This document shows, in pieces, positions 32,126-41,877 of a stretch of 64,000 bases of DNA. The stretch is from Prochlorococcus marinus str. MIT 9201. Lineage in GTDB: Bacteria; Cyanobacteriota; Cyanobacteriia; PCC-6307; Cyanobiaceae. Below the pieces are notes generated by a model. It did no database searches and had not been told where the DNA came from. It saw nothing but the letters and a program-made list of their open reading frames with translations. A program made the position numbers and the translations under genes. The stretch lies in assembly GCF_000759955.1 (NCBI RefSeq), contig NZ_JNAL01000018.1, positions 124,001-188,000 of the forward strand, read 5' to 3'. Each line of letters begins with the position of its first letter. Within the stretch, counting starts at the first letter, position 1.

Positions 32126-32725
32126 ATGTCCATCGCAATAACGACTCAATTTATTTGTTTTACAGTTCTAACTTTAGTTGTCATTATTGGAGCGCTCGGT
32201 GTTGTATTGCTCGAAAGTATTGTTTATTCAGCCTTTCTGCTCGGGGGAGTTTTCATGAGTGTGGCAGGATTATATCTTCTTTTAAATGCAAGTTTTGTTG
32301 CTGCAGCACAAGTTTTAGTTTACGTAGGTGCAGTTAATGTATTAATAATTTTTGCAATAATGCTAGTGAATAAAAAAGAAGATTTAAAACCTATAGGTGA
32401 CATTAAATCGAGAAGAATCATATCAACATCGATATGTTTAACCCTACTAAGCCTTCTAATAAGAGTTGACTTGACCAATGTATGGAGCTTATCAAGTCCT
32501 CAAAACTCTATTGGTGAAGAATCAACTATTAGGATTGGTGAGCATCTATTTAGTGATTATTTACTCCCATTTGAAGTAGCTTCAGTTTTACTCTTAATGG
32601 CAATGATTGGGGCTATTGTTTTAGCTAGAAGAGATGTATTAAGTAAAGATATTTCGACAGGACTCCCTGTTGATCAAGAGTTAATTGAAAAATCATCAGA
32701 ACCATTACTTACAAATAAAAATTAA
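32126..32725 (+). CDS. ndhG: NDH-1 subunit G (NuoJ type)
   Basis: This 199-residue membrane-arm subunit has five hydrophobic helices and the conserved stretch FVAAAQVLVYVGAVNVLIIFAIMLVN. It lies 13 bases after ndhI and 18 before ndhE. The C-terminal tail after about residue 170 is polar. Together with ndhE it forms part of the proton-translocating interface region of NDH-1. Confidence 0.95.
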   Translation: MSIAITTQFICFTVLTLVVIIGALGVVLLESIVYSAFLLGGVFMSVAGLYLLLNASFVAAAQVLVYVGAVNVLIIFAIMLVNKKEDLKPIGDIKSRRIISTSICLTLLSLLIRVDLTNVWSLSSPQNSIGEESTIRIGEHLFSDYLLPFEVASVLLLMAMIGAIVLARRDVLSKDISTGLPVDQELIEKSSEPLLTNKN

Positions 32726-32743
32726 CCTTTAGAATTTCTTATT

Positions 32744-33064
32744 ATGAATTTAGAATCAATTCCTCTTCAAGCTTTTTTGATAGTATCTTCGGCACTATTT
32801 TGCATTGGTATTTGGGGGTTATTAAATAGCAGAAATGCAGTTAGAGTTCTTATGAGCATTGAATTAATGCTCAATGCGGTAAATATAAACTTGATGGCGT
32901 TTTCTTCCTATATTGATAATAATTTAATTCAGGGACAAGTTTTTGCGATTTTTGTGATTACTGTTGCTGCAGCAGAAGCAGCCGTTGGACTAGCTATATT
33001 ATTATCTCTTTACAGAAATAGAGTGACCGTAGATATGGAAAGTTTTAATTTATTAAAATGGTAA
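32744..33064 (+). CDS. ndhE: NDH-1 subunit E (NuoK type)
   Basis: This small membrane subunit of 106 residues has three transmembrane helices. The diagnostic block is [20 protein letters not shown] with the conserved membrane glutamate, followed by [18 protein letters not shown]. It closes the ndh run; nadK starts 9 bases later on the same strand, so the cluster may continue. Confidence 0.96.
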   Translation: MNLESIPLQAFLIVSSALFCIGIWGLLNSRNAVRVLMSIELMLNAVNINLMAFSSYIDNNLIQGQVFAIFVITVAAAEAAVGLAILLSLYRNRVTVDMESFNLLKW

Positions 33065-33073
33065 AAGCATTAA

Positions 33074-33985
33074 ATGAAACTTTCATTAGTGCTAATTGTA
33101 TATCGTTCAGATAGTTCTTTAGCTCTAGAGGCTTCAAAATTCTGTGAAGAAGTTCTTAAAGCTAAAAACATTAAATCAAACAGGATTGAAAGTGATTTTC
33201 ATGAAGATGAAATTGAAAAATATCTTTGTAGTTCAGAATCACAACCAGACATTGGAATAGTACTTGGTGGGGATGGAACCTTCCTGAAATGTGCAAATGC
33301 ATTAGCTGATTATGATATTCCTTTATTAAGCATAAATATTGGTGGCAATTTAGGGTTTTTGACTCAAGAGAAAGATTTTTTATTTGACAAATCTTTTATT
33401 GAAATCCTTGTAAACGAAGAATATATAATTGATTTTCGTAATAGATTAAATTGTACTGTTTGTACTAGTGGAACAAGTCCAGAGAAAAAAATTATAAAAA
33501 GCTATGACGCTTTAAATGATTTTTATTTTAAATCTGTTGAAGAAGATATTTCTCCCACCAACCAAATACAAATTAAAATAGATTATGAGAAGGTGAATGA
33601 ATATAAAGGGGATGGACTAATTATATCTACATCTACTGGCTCAACTGCATACTCAATGGCTGCAGGTGGTCCAATAGTTCACCCTAGTGTAGATGCAATG
33701 ATAATTAACCCTATATGCCCAATGAGTTTAGCAAGTAGACCGATCGTTATTCCTAATACAAGTAAGGTAATCATTAAACCAGTCAAAAAAAGTAAAGGCG
33801 AAATTAAATTATGGAAAGACGGTGCAAAATGTATGACCATTAAGGAAAACTATTATTGTGAGATCAAAAAAGCGCAATCACCCTGCAAAATAATAAGGTT
33901 TAAAAAGAGTACTAGCTATTACAATACTTTAATAAAGAAACTAGATTGGAAAGGAGATTTATCACTTAAAAATCCAAAAAATTAA
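33074..33985 (+). CDS. nadK: NAD kinase
   Basis: NadK phosphorylates NAD to NADP. The 303 residues show the active-site motif GGDGTFLK at about 65-72, [12 protein letters not shown], and [22 protein letters not shown]. Cyanobacteria often have two NAD kinases; this is one of them. It directly follows ndhE and immediately precedes the CYTH gene (stop and start are adjacent), suggesting a shared transcript. Confidence 0.95.
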   Translation: MKLSLVLIVYRSDSSLALEASKFCEEVLKAKNIKSNRIESDFHEDEIEKYLCSSESQPDIGIVLGGDGTFLKCANALADYDIPLLSINIGGNLGFLTQEKDFLFDKSFIEILVNEEYIIDFRNRLNCTVCTSGTSPEKKIIKSYDALNDFYFKSVEEDISPTNQIQIKIDYEKVNEYKGDGLIISTSTGSTAYSMAAGGPIVHPSVDAMIINPICPMSLASRPIVIPNTSKVIIKPVKKSKGEIKLWKDGAKCMTIKENYYCEIKKAQSPCKIIRFKKSTSYYNTLIKKLDWKGDLSLKNPKN

Positions 33986-34453
33986 ATGGCCCTTGAAATA
34001 GAAAGACGTTTTCTTATAAAAAATGATAATTGGAAAAAATTCATTACTAACAAAATTTTTATTGAACAAGGATACTTATCAAAAACTATAGATGATTGGA
34101 TTATTAGGATAAGGTTTACCGGCAAAGATTTTAAAATTACATTAAAAAAACATATCGAAAGCTTTACAAACTTTGAATTTGAATACTCCATCCCACAAAA
34201 AGATGGAAAAATAATAATGTCAAATCTTTCAAATACAATTAAAAAAGAAAGATTTTTTTTAGAAATTGAAAAAAAGTCTTGGATTATAGATTGCTTTAAA
34301 GAAAATAATTATCCACTTGAAATTGCCGAAATTGAATTATCCAGTGAAGATGAAGATTTAAGTCTCCCATCATTCATATCAAAAGAAATAACTGGAATGA
34401 AACATTATTCTAATTTCAGCCTTGCTAACAAACCTTTTTCAGAGTGGAAGTAA
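33986..34453 (+). CDS. CYTH-domain protein (triphosphate tunnel metalloenzyme)
   Basis: This 155-residue protein begins with the signature EIERRFLI, the ExExK-like motif of CYTH proteins, and continues with acidic and basic strands (RIRFTGKDFKITLKKH, FEFEYSIP, LEIAEIELSSEDED) that form the tunnel. Bacterial members are often inorganic triphosphatases. It starts directly at the nadK stop. Substrate not provable from sequence. Confidence 0.85.
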   Translation: MALEIERRFLIKNDNWKKFITNKIFIEQGYLSKTIDDWIIRIRFTGKDFKITLKKHIESFTNFEFEYSIPQKDGKIIMSNLSNTIKKERFFLEIEKKSWIIDCFKENNYPLEIAEIELSSEDEDLSLPSFISKEITGMKHYSNFSLANKPFSEWK

Positions 34454-34545
34454 AAGTATTAGACATATCTCAAAAATAACTAGTCAAAAGAACCACTAAT
34501 CCTTTATATTTTCTTTATATTTTGGTAATAGATTTTTTTCTTCAA

Positions 34546-34731
34546 ATGTATGGTCTTTACGACAAGGAAGGAATATTGAGATTCGTTGATTCAGACAAAG
34601 ATGCTTGCATAGCATATGCTGAACTCTTCGAATTAAATGCAACTAATTATTGTTTAATGGATTTAGCTAACGATACAAAAAAAGTAACAGTTTCTAATCT
34701 TGATCAGACTCTGGAAGGGAGCAACAATTAA
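34546..34731 (+). CDS. Small conserved-looking hypothetical protein
   Basis: I place the start at ATG 34546, giving 61 residues beginning MYGLYDKEGILRFVDSD; an upstream in-frame TTG at 34522 would add eight residues of hydrophobic sequence. The protein is acidic and probably cytosolic, with no transmembrane segment. Its 3' end overlaps that of pedR on the other strand by 38 bases. I do not recognise a family with certainty. Codon pattern and clean N-terminus suggest a real gene. Confidence 0.65.
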   Translation: MYGLYDKEGILRFVDSDKDACIAYAELFELNATNYCLMDLANDTKKVTVSNLDQTLEGSNN

Positions 34732-34972
34732 ATCCATCTCTACAAATTTTTCCATTATCCATTGCCCAATTTAATAGTGCTACTCTATTTTTTGAACCTG
34801 TTTTTGTAAACATATTACTTACATGATTATCGACAGTTCTTTTACTGATAGTAAGTTTTACTGCAATTTCTTGATTTGTGAGCCCATCAGCTACTAGATC
34901 AATGATTTCCATCTCTCTTGCTGAGAGACCCATCATATCAATGTTGTTTACTTCTTCATCAACCATTTGCAT
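34694..34972 (-). CDS. pedR: Small LuxR-type regulator, PedR-like
   Basis: The 92 residues consist mostly of one LuxR/GerE helix-turn-helix (LSAREMEIIDLVADGLTNQEIAVKLTISKRTVDNHVS, residues about 16-53). There is no receiver domain. The size and sequence recall PedR (Ssl0564) of Synechocystis, a redox-responsive regulator tied to photosynthetic electron transport and thioredoxin. Two cysteines near the C-terminus (GFNCCSL) are notable. The 3' end overlaps the small plus-strand gene. Confidence 0.8.
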   Translation of the reverse strand: MQMVDEEVNNIDMMGLSAREMEIIDLVADGLTNQEIAVKLTISKRTVDNHVSNMFTKTGSKNRVALLNWAMDNGKICRDGFNCCSLPESDQD

Positions 34973-35049
34973 TTAAACAGTTCCTTTTTTATATTAATTA
35001 AGTTTAGCAGTCCCAATACACTTGTTAACCAAGTAGGAAACAAACGCAA

Positions 35050-35940
35050 TTGAAATCAAAACTTCAGCAGACTTTAGAAAAGAAGTCCAAAGTAATAACA
35101 GCAGAGTTAATGCCGCCAAGAGGTGGAGACCCCTTAAGATCTCTTAAGATAGCACAACTTTTGAAAGAGAAGGTACATGCTGTTAACATAACCGACGGAA
35201 GTAGGGCTGTAATGAGAATGTGCAGCTTGGCAATGTCCAAACTACTACTGGAAAATGGATTAGAACCAGTGATGCAAATATCTTGCAGAGATCGTAATAA
35301 AATTGCTTTACAATCAGACATTCTCGGGGCAAATGCTTTAGGAATAAGAAACATTTTATGCATAACCGGTGATTCTGTAAAAGCAGGGGATCAACAAAAC
35401 GCTAAGGCAGTTCACGAGTTTGAGTCAGTTAAATTACTTCAACAAATTCAAGCCTTCAATAATGGTATTGATCCTACTTTTGGAGAACTTTCTGATGAAA
35501 AAACATATATATTTTCAGGAGCTGCAGCTGATCCAAATTGCAGAAATAAAAGAAGTTTAGAGAATAGAATTAGAAAGAAAAAAGAAGCTGGAGCTGGATT
35601 TATACAAACTCAAATGGTTATGGAAAAAGAAAATTTGATAGAGTTTTGTGAAAAAATTAGCAATCCTCTTGAAATTCCTGTTATAGCAGGCGTATTCCTA
35701 TTAAAGTCTTACAAAAACGCTCTCTTTATAAACAAATACGTTCCAGGAGCAAACATCCCTGAAAAAATCTTAAATCGTCTTAAAGATGCTAAAGACCCAT
35801 TACAAGAAGGTATAAAAATTGCAGCTGAACAAGCTCATGATTTTATTAATATCGCAAATGGTGTTCATCTAATGGCCGTAAAAGCAGAGCATTTGATTCC
35901 TGAAATTATTGAAAAAGCTGGTCTTAGTCTGGAATATTAA
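35050..35940 (+). CDS. metF: Methylenetetrahydrofolate reductase
   Basis: MetF reduces 5,10-methylene-THF to 5-methyl-THF for methionine synthesis. This 296-residue FAD-binding TIM-barrel protein has ITAELMPPRGGDP near its start, VNITDGSRAVMRMCSL, NILCITGDS and the later PVIAGVFLL. It starts at a TTG (35050), with the conserved N-terminus beginning shortly after. Its end overlaps the convergent nucleotidyltransferase gene by 17 bases. Confidence 0.93.
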   Translation: MKSKLQQTLEKKSKVITAELMPPRGGDPLRSLKIAQLLKEKVHAVNITDGSRAVMRMCSLAMSKLLLENGLEPVMQISCRDRNKIALQSDILGANALGIRNILCITGDSVKAGDQQNAKAVHEFESVKLLQQIQAFNNGIDPTFGELSDEKTYIFSGAAADPNCRNKRSLENRIRKKKEAGAGFIQTQMVMEKENLIEFCEKISNPLEIPVIAGVFLLKSYKNALFINKYVPGANIPEKILNRLKDAKDPLQEGIKIAAEQAHDFINIANGVHLMAVKAEHLIPEIIEKAGLSLEY

Positions 35941-37102
35941 TCAAATCAGTACCTAATAATTCTGCCATAGCTTTTTGCTGAGGCGATGGCTCAGTCAAAT
36001 CAGATCTTCTTGAATCTGCTATTAACCAATCTAGAGATGCATCTTGCAAATCAAAATGATCTCCATTTTTGCCAACACAATATTTACCAAAAACTAACTT
36101 ATCCATAAGTCTTACACCTTTACCGATTTTTGAATAATCAAAAATAATTGAGTTATCTATAGTTGCTCCCTCGCAAATGCAACAACTTGGTCCAATCATG
36201 GAAGGTCCAATAATAGTTGCTCCATCCTCTATCCTAGTCATGCCTCCTATGTAAACCGGCCCGGTAATATTAACCTTTTCCCAGTTAGCCGCTACATTCA
36301 AACCGGTATATACTCCTGGTTTTATTTCTTTACCTGGTATTTGCACTTGTCTTACCTTACCTTGCAATACATTTCTAATAGCACTCCAATAATCAGGAAC
36401 TTTTCCAATATCTACCCATTCAAAATCCATTGGTAATGCAAAAAATGGTAACTCCATTTCAACAAGTTTCGGGAAAAGATCAGCTCCAATATCAAATTTC
36501 TCTGCTGAAGGTATGTAATTAAAAATTTCGGGCTCGAAAAGATAAATTCCTGTATTTATAGAGTCACTTAAAGCTTGATCAACTGTTGGCTTTTCCTGAA
36601 AAGCCTTTATTCGACCATTCTCATCAGAAACAACGACACCGTAACTTGATACTTGATCTCTAGTTACCTTCTTTGTTATTAAGCTCGCTATAGCCCCTTT
36701 CTGCTTATGTTTCTTAACAGCTTGAGTTAAATCTAAATCAACTAAAGCATCACCACATAAAACAACAAAAGTTTCATCAAAGAAATTTTGAAAATCTTGA
36801 ATTTTTTTTAATCCTCCTGCTGAACCTAAAGCGTCCCCTATTAATTCCCCATCTTCAATTCTTCCTTCAAAACTATATGCTATTTCCACGCCAAATCTTT
36901 GCCCATCCCTAAAATAATTTTCAATTTCTTCAGCCAGATGAGAAACATTTACCATTATTTCCTTAAAGTTATGTTCTCTTAAAAGTTCCAAGAGAAACTC
37001 CATAACAGGTTTTTGCAAAATCGGGATCATCGGTTTCGGAATAACATGAGTAATAGGCTGCACACGTGTGCCTTTACCTGCCGCAAGTATCATTGCCTTC
37101 AT
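35924..37102 (-). CDS. Sugar-1-phosphate nucleotidyltransferase (mannose-1-P guanylyltransferase-like)
   Basis: This 392-residue protein has an N-terminal nucleotidyltransferase domain: AAGKGTRVQPITHVIPKPMIPI at residues 7-28, the metal site VVLCGDALVDLDL, and INTGIYLFEPEI. A C-terminal left-handed beta-helix (hexapeptide pattern around GPVYIGGMTRIEDGATIIGP) follows. It likely makes GDP-mannose or a glucose nucleotide for surface polysaccharides; cyanobacterial homologues are often labelled mannose-1-phosphate guanyltransferase. Confidence 0.82.
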   Translation of the reverse strand: MKAMILAAGKGTRVQPITHVIPKPMIPILQKPVMEFLLELLREHNFKEIMVNVSHLAEEIENYFRDGQRFGVEIAYSFEGRIEDGELIGDALGSAGGLKKIQDFQNFFDETFVVLCGDALVDLDLTQAVKKHKQKGAIASLITKKVTRDQVSSYGVVVSDENGRIKAFQEKPTVDQALSDSINTGIYLFEPEIFNYIPSAEKFDIGADLFPKLVEMELPFFALPMDFEWVDIGKVPDYWSAIRNVLQGKVRQVQIPGKEIKPGVYTGLNVAANWEKVNITGPVYIGGMTRIEDGATIIGPSMIGPSCCICEGATIDNSIIFDYSKIGKGVRLMDKLVFGKYCVGKNGDHFDLQDASLDWLIADSRRSDLTEPSPQQKAMAELLGTDLINIPD

Positions 37103-37149
37103 AAATTCAAAACCATTTTTTAAAATTATACGTTACTACTAATAAGCTC

Positions 37150-37971
37150 CTATGCAGCAGATGAAGAGGTATTACTTACCTCAAGATTTTCTATAGGCAA
37201 TTGAGCTAAACCTCCATCAGGAATTATTCTTTTAATTTGAATTGGGCCGTATAAAGAATGAATTTGTTTGATTTCAATTTTGTTTTCAGATGATAAAAAT
37301 AACAATGCCCAAAAAACTCCCAGACGATCTTTATCTAAATCATTTTTTACGACTGTTTGCCATTGCTTAACTAGATATTCAAAATCTGTCCACTGTAATG
37401 CTTTTTCCCACCCATCAATAAATTTACCTAAGGCTTGAGTCGTTTCCGGAAGTTTCTCACGATGTGCTAGAGATTTAACTTGAGAAATCAAAGCCTTATC
37501 AGAATATTTTTTATTTCTTTTTCTCTTCATGAGCAAAAGATCTTGAGTTTCAATAATTTCAGCGATAGATTCTAATTGACTCACCAATTCTCCTAAGGTT
37601 GTTGTACGCTGAAGAATAGGTTGTGCTATCGATCTTCTCCGTAGATATTTTTCAGGATATTTTGGAATATCAAATTCTTGATCAATCCAATCTTGATCAT
37701 CCAAATCGAAATTATCTTCAAAGTCTGAAGAGTTTTCTTTAAAAATGTCAGATTCTAAAACTTGAGCCTTTAAATTAACTAATACGGAAGCGGCAAAAAA
37801 TGCTTCGCTTGTCTCAGATAAATCCTTATGATAAGAACTTTTAAGATTTGATTTGCTTCCGAAAGATTGTGAATATTGCTCTAAAAAACTATCAATTACA
37901 CTTATTACATCAATATCCCATGGATCAAGATCACCTTTACCCGCGGCGTCTTGAAGAAACTTAATCAACAA
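37150..37971 (-). CDS. scpA: Segregation and condensation protein A
   Basis: ScpA is the kleisin partner of SMC and ScpB in chromosome condensation. Recognisable blocks are LLIKFLQDAAGKGDLDPWDIDVI at the N-terminus, FFAASVLVNLKAQVLESD, and a C-terminal winged-helix-like region (LGVFWALLFLSSENKIEI). I use the TTG at 37971; no ATG or GTG is in frame back to the stop at 38037-38035. The conserved-looking residues GPRL just upstream of that TTG suggest a start at an ATT or other rare codon instead. Confidence 0.8.
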   Translation of the reverse strand: MLIKFLQDAAGKGDLDPWDIDVISVIDSFLEQYSQSFGSKSNLKSSYHKDLSETSEAFFAASVLVNLKAQVLESDIFKENSSDFEDNFDLDDQDWIDQEFDIPKYPEKYLRRRSIAQPILQRTTTLGELVSQLESIAEIIETQDLLLMKRKRNKKYSDKALISQVKSLAHREKLPETTQALGKFIDGWEKALQWTDFEYLVKQWQTVVKNDLDKDRLGVFWALLFLSSENKIEIKQIHSLYGPIQIKRIIPDGGLAQLPIENLEVSNTSSSAA

Positions 37972-38095
37972 TCTAGGCCCTAATTGTTGTCCATGAATAG
38001 GGTTGTAGTTATATATTTTTAAAATTGGTAATAACTATTCATAAGATATACCCTTAATTATTTAATGCCAAACAATATTGCATTAATTTTTAAAA

Positions 38096-39736
38096 TTATA
38101 TAGTTGGGGCTTTTAGGATCTCATTAGTTTTAGCTCCTGAGAAAATATTTGTTTTCACAGCATTTTTAACTGCAGTTAAATCTCGATCAACCAAATTATT
38201 AATAGATGCAATGTAACTTTCAGTTACTAGTCTTGGGTACAAACCTATTCCAATAATCGGTAAAAGTAAACACGCAATAATATAAACTTCCCTTGGCTCT
38301 GCATCTATAAGTTTTCGTTCTTCGATTAATTTAGGATTTTCTTTACCAAAGAAAATTTCTCGTAACATTGACAGAAGATAAATAGGAGTAAGTATTACAC
38401 CGATAGCAGCTAAAGAAGCCATGACCACCCTAAACGGAAGTGTATACACTTCATCAGTAACAAATCCTGTAAATACCATCAATTCGGAAACAAATCCACT
38501 CATACCAGGCAAAGCCAAGGATGCCAGGGAGCAAGCAGTCCATAGGGCAAACATGATTCTCATTTTTTGTCCTACACCACTCATTTCATCAAGCTTAAGA
38601 GTCTTTGTTCTGTCATAGGTAGCACCAACAAGAAAAAATAAACTTGCTCCGATTAATCCATGACTAACCATTTGAAGCATAGCTCCGCTTGTTCCAAGGC
38701 TACTAAAACTTCCTATTCCAATAAGAACAAAACCCATATGGCTTATAGAACTATATGCAATTTTTCTTTTAAGATTTCTTTGAGCAAAAGAAGTTAATGC
38801 AGCATAAATTATATTGACTACCCCTAGAACTATCAATAATGGGGCAAATTGAGCATGAGCTATTGGTAATAATTGTGCATTAAATCTTAAAAGAGCATAT
38901 CCTCCCATCTTTAATAAAATTCCTGCCAGAAGCATATGAACAGGAGCCGTAGCCTCTCCATGAGCATCTGGAAGCCAAGTATGAAGAGGTACTATTGGTA
39001 GTTTCACTCCAAATGCAATTAAAAGCCCTACGTAACATAATATTTGGAATTTTTGACTAAAATCTTGAGCTGCCAAGTGAGAAAACTCAAAGTTAGGAAT
39101 TTCTGTACCGTAGAAACCCATTGCTAAGGCTGCTAGAAGTATGAAGATAGAACTGCCAGCTGTATAAATAATGAATTTTGTTGCTGCATATTGTCGATTT
39201 TTGCCACCCCATATAGCCAGTAATAAATAAACGGGAATTAACTCAAGTTCCCAAGTGAGAAAGAATAAAAGCATATCTTGAACTGCAAATACAGCTATTT
39301 GACCGCCATCCATCACCAATATCAAAAAGAAAAATAACTTTGATTTGAACTTTACAGGCCATGCAGCTAGAACTGCTAAAGCAGTTATAAAACTAGTTAA
39401 TAATATTAAAGGCATTGACATGCCATCAGCACCAACAGACCAGGTCAGTCCTAAATCAGGAAGCCAACTAATATTTTCTTTAAGTTGAACATTTTCATTA
39501 TTAATATCAAAGCCATTAATATATGAACCTACAGTTATTAAAAAAGTTATTAATGCAATTGATAATGCAAACCATCTAACCTCCTTTCCATCTCCTTTAT
39601 CTGGGAAAAAAGGTATCACAAATGCACTACCAATTGGGAATAAAATTGAAGCAGATAGCCAAGGGAAATTAGACAATCCAGCTCCCAAAGTTCCCAACAT
39701 TTGTGTCGCAAAATGTGTATAAAAATAAGTACTCAA
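38096..39736 (-). CDS. ndhD: NDH-1 subunit D (NdhD1 type)
   Basis: This 546-residue antiporter-like subunit of the NDH-1 membrane arm has about 14 transmembrane helices. It contains [22 protein letters not shown] with the conserved glutamate, [31 protein letters not shown], and [12 protein letters not shown]. Length and sequence agree with the respiratory/cyclic NdhD1 and not with the CO2-uptake forms. It lies downstream of ndhF on the same strand, about 90 bases apart. Confidence 0.95.
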   Translation of the reverse strand: MSTYFYTHFATQMLGTLGAGLSNFPWLSASILFPIGSAFVIPFFPDKGDGKEVRWFALSIALITFLITVGSYINGFDINNENVQLKENISWLPDLGLTWSVGADGMSMPLILLTSFITALAVLAAWPVKFKSKLFFFLILVMDGGQIAVFAVQDMLLFFLTWELELIPVYLLLAIWGGKNRQYAATKFIIYTAGSSIFILLAALAMGFYGTEIPNFEFSHLAAQDFSQKFQILCYVGLLIAFGVKLPIVPLHTWLPDAHGEATAPVHMLLAGILLKMGGYALLRFNAQLLPIAHAQFAPLLIVLGVVNIIYAALTSFAQRNLKRKIAYSSISHMGFVLIGIGSFSSLGTSGAMLQMVSHGLIGASLFFLVGATYDRTKTLKLDEMSGVGQKMRIMFALWTACSLASLALPGMSGFVSELMVFTGFVTDEVYTLPFRVVMASLAAIGVILTPIYLLSMLREIFFGKENPKLIEERKLIDAEPREVYIIACLLLPIIGIGLYPRLVTESYIASINNLVDRDLTAVKNAVKTNIFSGAKTNEILKAPTI

Positions 39737-39822
39737 TTTAAGTAAGAAATTTATCTTAAATAAAGTCTAGAAATTTTCTGCATTTTTTCACCCCAATGGA
39801 CAGTGAAGACACACAATTGTAA

Positions 39823-41844
39823 TTAAGATACTTGAGGAGATTGAAAACCAAATATAGCAACTAGTAGAATTACACCTCCAAAAACAATAAGTGCATAAAA
39901 TTGAGCCCTTCCAGTCTCAAAATATTTTAGGCCTTCTCCACTACCTAAGGTTACAAGTCCAGTAAGATTTACTACGCCATCAACAACCTTAGAATCAACC
40001 TCTAATACTTCTTTAGCAAGTTTTCTACTACCCTTAACAAAAAGTTTTTCATTAATATCATCTAGATACCATTTATTGGATAAAAATCGATTAATGCTAG
40101 GAAACTTTTCGGCAAATAAAACAGACAAATTAATTTTTTTCACAAAATATGCCTGATAAGCAATAATGATTCCAGCTGATGCAATAACAACTGACGCTAT
40201 CGCTAAAGGTAAAAATTCTTTTAATTCAAAAGCTTTTGCAGCAATATCTGCCTCTTCAGGATCAAGTAAATTCGCAATTTTACTATCCCATGGGAGTCCC
40301 ATAAAACCAATGATGATAGAGGGAACCGCTAGAAATACCAAAGGAAATGTCATTGACCAGGGGGACTCGTGAATAGAGCCATGTTCTTCATGCTCTTCTT
40401 CATTTTCTTCATCTAGATTTAATTTAGAAGCAATTAAAAGCTCTTTTTGCAATTCTTTATTCTCCCCTCTAAAATCTCCTTCAAATGTTAAAAAGTAAAG
40501 CCTAAACATATAAAAAGCAGTCATACCAGCAGTTAAAAGTCCTACAAACCAAAAAGCCGGAAAAGAGATAAATGCGTTGCCGAGTATCTCGTCTTTACTC
40601 CAAAAACCTGCTAATGGGGGAATACCACTTATTGCTATACAACCTATTAAGAAAGTAGCAGATGTATATGGCATTTTTTTTCTTAAACCACCCATTAATC
40701 TCATATCTTGAGCCAGTACAGGTTGATGCCCTACTACTTCCTCCATCGCATGTATTACAGAACCAGATCCCAAAAATAGCATTGCTTTAAAGCAAGCATG
40801 AGTAACCAAATGAAAAATTCCTGCTACTGGAGCTCCACATCCCATAGCAAGCATCATATAACCGAGCTGAGAAACAGTACTGTATGCTAGACCCTTTTTT
40901 AAATCCATTTGGGTCAAGGCTATAGAGGCACCTAAAAAACAAGTAATGGTTCCAACTAAAGCAATAATGAACTGAATGGAGGGGAATATTGAATACAAAG
41001 GTTGTAACCTAGCAACTAGAAATATTCCTGCTGCAACCATAGTAGCTGCATGTATAAGTGCAGAAATCGGCGTCGGGCCCTCCATCGCATCAGGTAACCA
41101 CACGTGAAGAGGGAACTGCGCAGATTTTGCCATTGGTCCTAAAAAAACTAAAAAACAGAGGAGTAAGGCAGCCCAGATAGGTATTGTATTATCAGATACT
41201 GATTGCGAAATTCCTTTAGCTATTTCATTAAAATCAAAACTATTCGTTGCCCAAAATAGTCCAAGAATGCCTAATAATAGTCCAAAGTCTCCTACTCTAT
41301 TAACAACAAATGCTTTTTGTGCAGCGTGGGCAGCACCATCTCTGTCATACCAAAAACCAACCAATAAGTAAGAACACATTCCAACTAATTCCCAAAATAC
41401 ATAAATTTCTAATAGATTTGGGCTAACTATTAATCCCATCATTGAACTGCTGAATAAAGCTAAATATGTAAAAAATCTGACATAACCCTTATCATGTGCC
41501 ATATAACCATGAGAGTAAATCATTACAAGCAGGGTTATTGTAGTTACTAAAGCAAGCATTACGCTGCCCAAAGGATCAAGGACAAAGCCCATTGGAATGG
41601 TAAAATCACCAGCATTAGCCCACACAAACAATTTTTCTACTGATTGATAACCATTAACTTGTTCAAACAGAGCTTTGTAACTAATTACCGCAGATACGCC
41701 AACGAAAGAAATCAAACCTACAGAAACAATTTCTCTTGAGTTATTAATTTTCTTATTAATACTTATTAATCCTAAACCAGAAAGCACTGCTCCAATAAGA
41801 GGGAAAACAGGAATTAACCAGGCAATTTCTGAGGCTTGAGGCAT
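39823..41844 (-). CDS. ndhF: NDH-1 subunit F (NdhF1 type)
   Basis: This 673-residue antiporter-like subunit has the full helical core and the long amphipathic tail near its C-terminus. Marks include IYVFWELVGMCSYLLVGFWYDRDGAAHAAQKAFVVNR, LPDAMEGPTPISALIHAATMVAAGIFLVAR and LGYMMLAMGCG. A glutamate/histidine-rich loop (EENEEEHEEHGSIHE) lies around residues 482-497. It is separated by the Z-ISO gene from the LysR regulator rbcR. Confidence 0.95.
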   Translation of the reverse strand: MPQASEIAWLIPVFPLIGAVLSGLGLISINKKINNSREIVSVGLISFVGVSAVISYKALFEQVNGYQSVEKLFVWANAGDFTIPMGFVLDPLGSVMLALVTTITLLVMIYSHGYMAHDKGYVRFFTYLALFSSSMMGLIVSPNLLEIYVFWELVGMCSYLLVGFWYDRDGAAHAAQKAFVVNRVGDFGLLLGILGLFWATNSFDFNEIAKGISQSVSDNTIPIWAALLLCFLVFLGPMAKSAQFPLHVWLPDAMEGPTPISALIHAATMVAAGIFLVARLQPLYSIFPSIQFIIALVGTITCFLGASIALTQMDLKKGLAYSTVSQLGYMMLAMGCGAPVAGIFHLVTHACFKAMLFLGSGSVIHAMEEVVGHQPVLAQDMRLMGGLRKKMPYTSATFLIGCIAISGIPPLAGFWSKDEILGNAFISFPAFWFVGLLTAGMTAFYMFRLYFLTFEGDFRGENKELQKELLIASKLNLDEENEEEHEEHGSIHESPWSMTFPLVFLAVPSIIIGFMGLPWDSKIANLLDPEEADIAAKAFELKEFLPLAIASVVIASAGIIIAYQAYFVKKINLSVLFAEKFPSINRFLSNKWYLDDINEKLFVKGSRKLAKEVLEVDSKVVDGVVNLTGLVTLGSGEGLKYFETGRAQFYALIVFGGVILLVAIFGFQSPQVS

Positions 41845-41877
41845 GTTTTGAAGAATTTATATTTTGATTTTAAACTG

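Noticed and set aside
34522-34545. TTG start for the 61-residue gene
   Set aside because: The added residues VIDFFLQ are unlike the rest, and ATG 34546 gives a natural N-terminus; the upstream start is possible but less likely.
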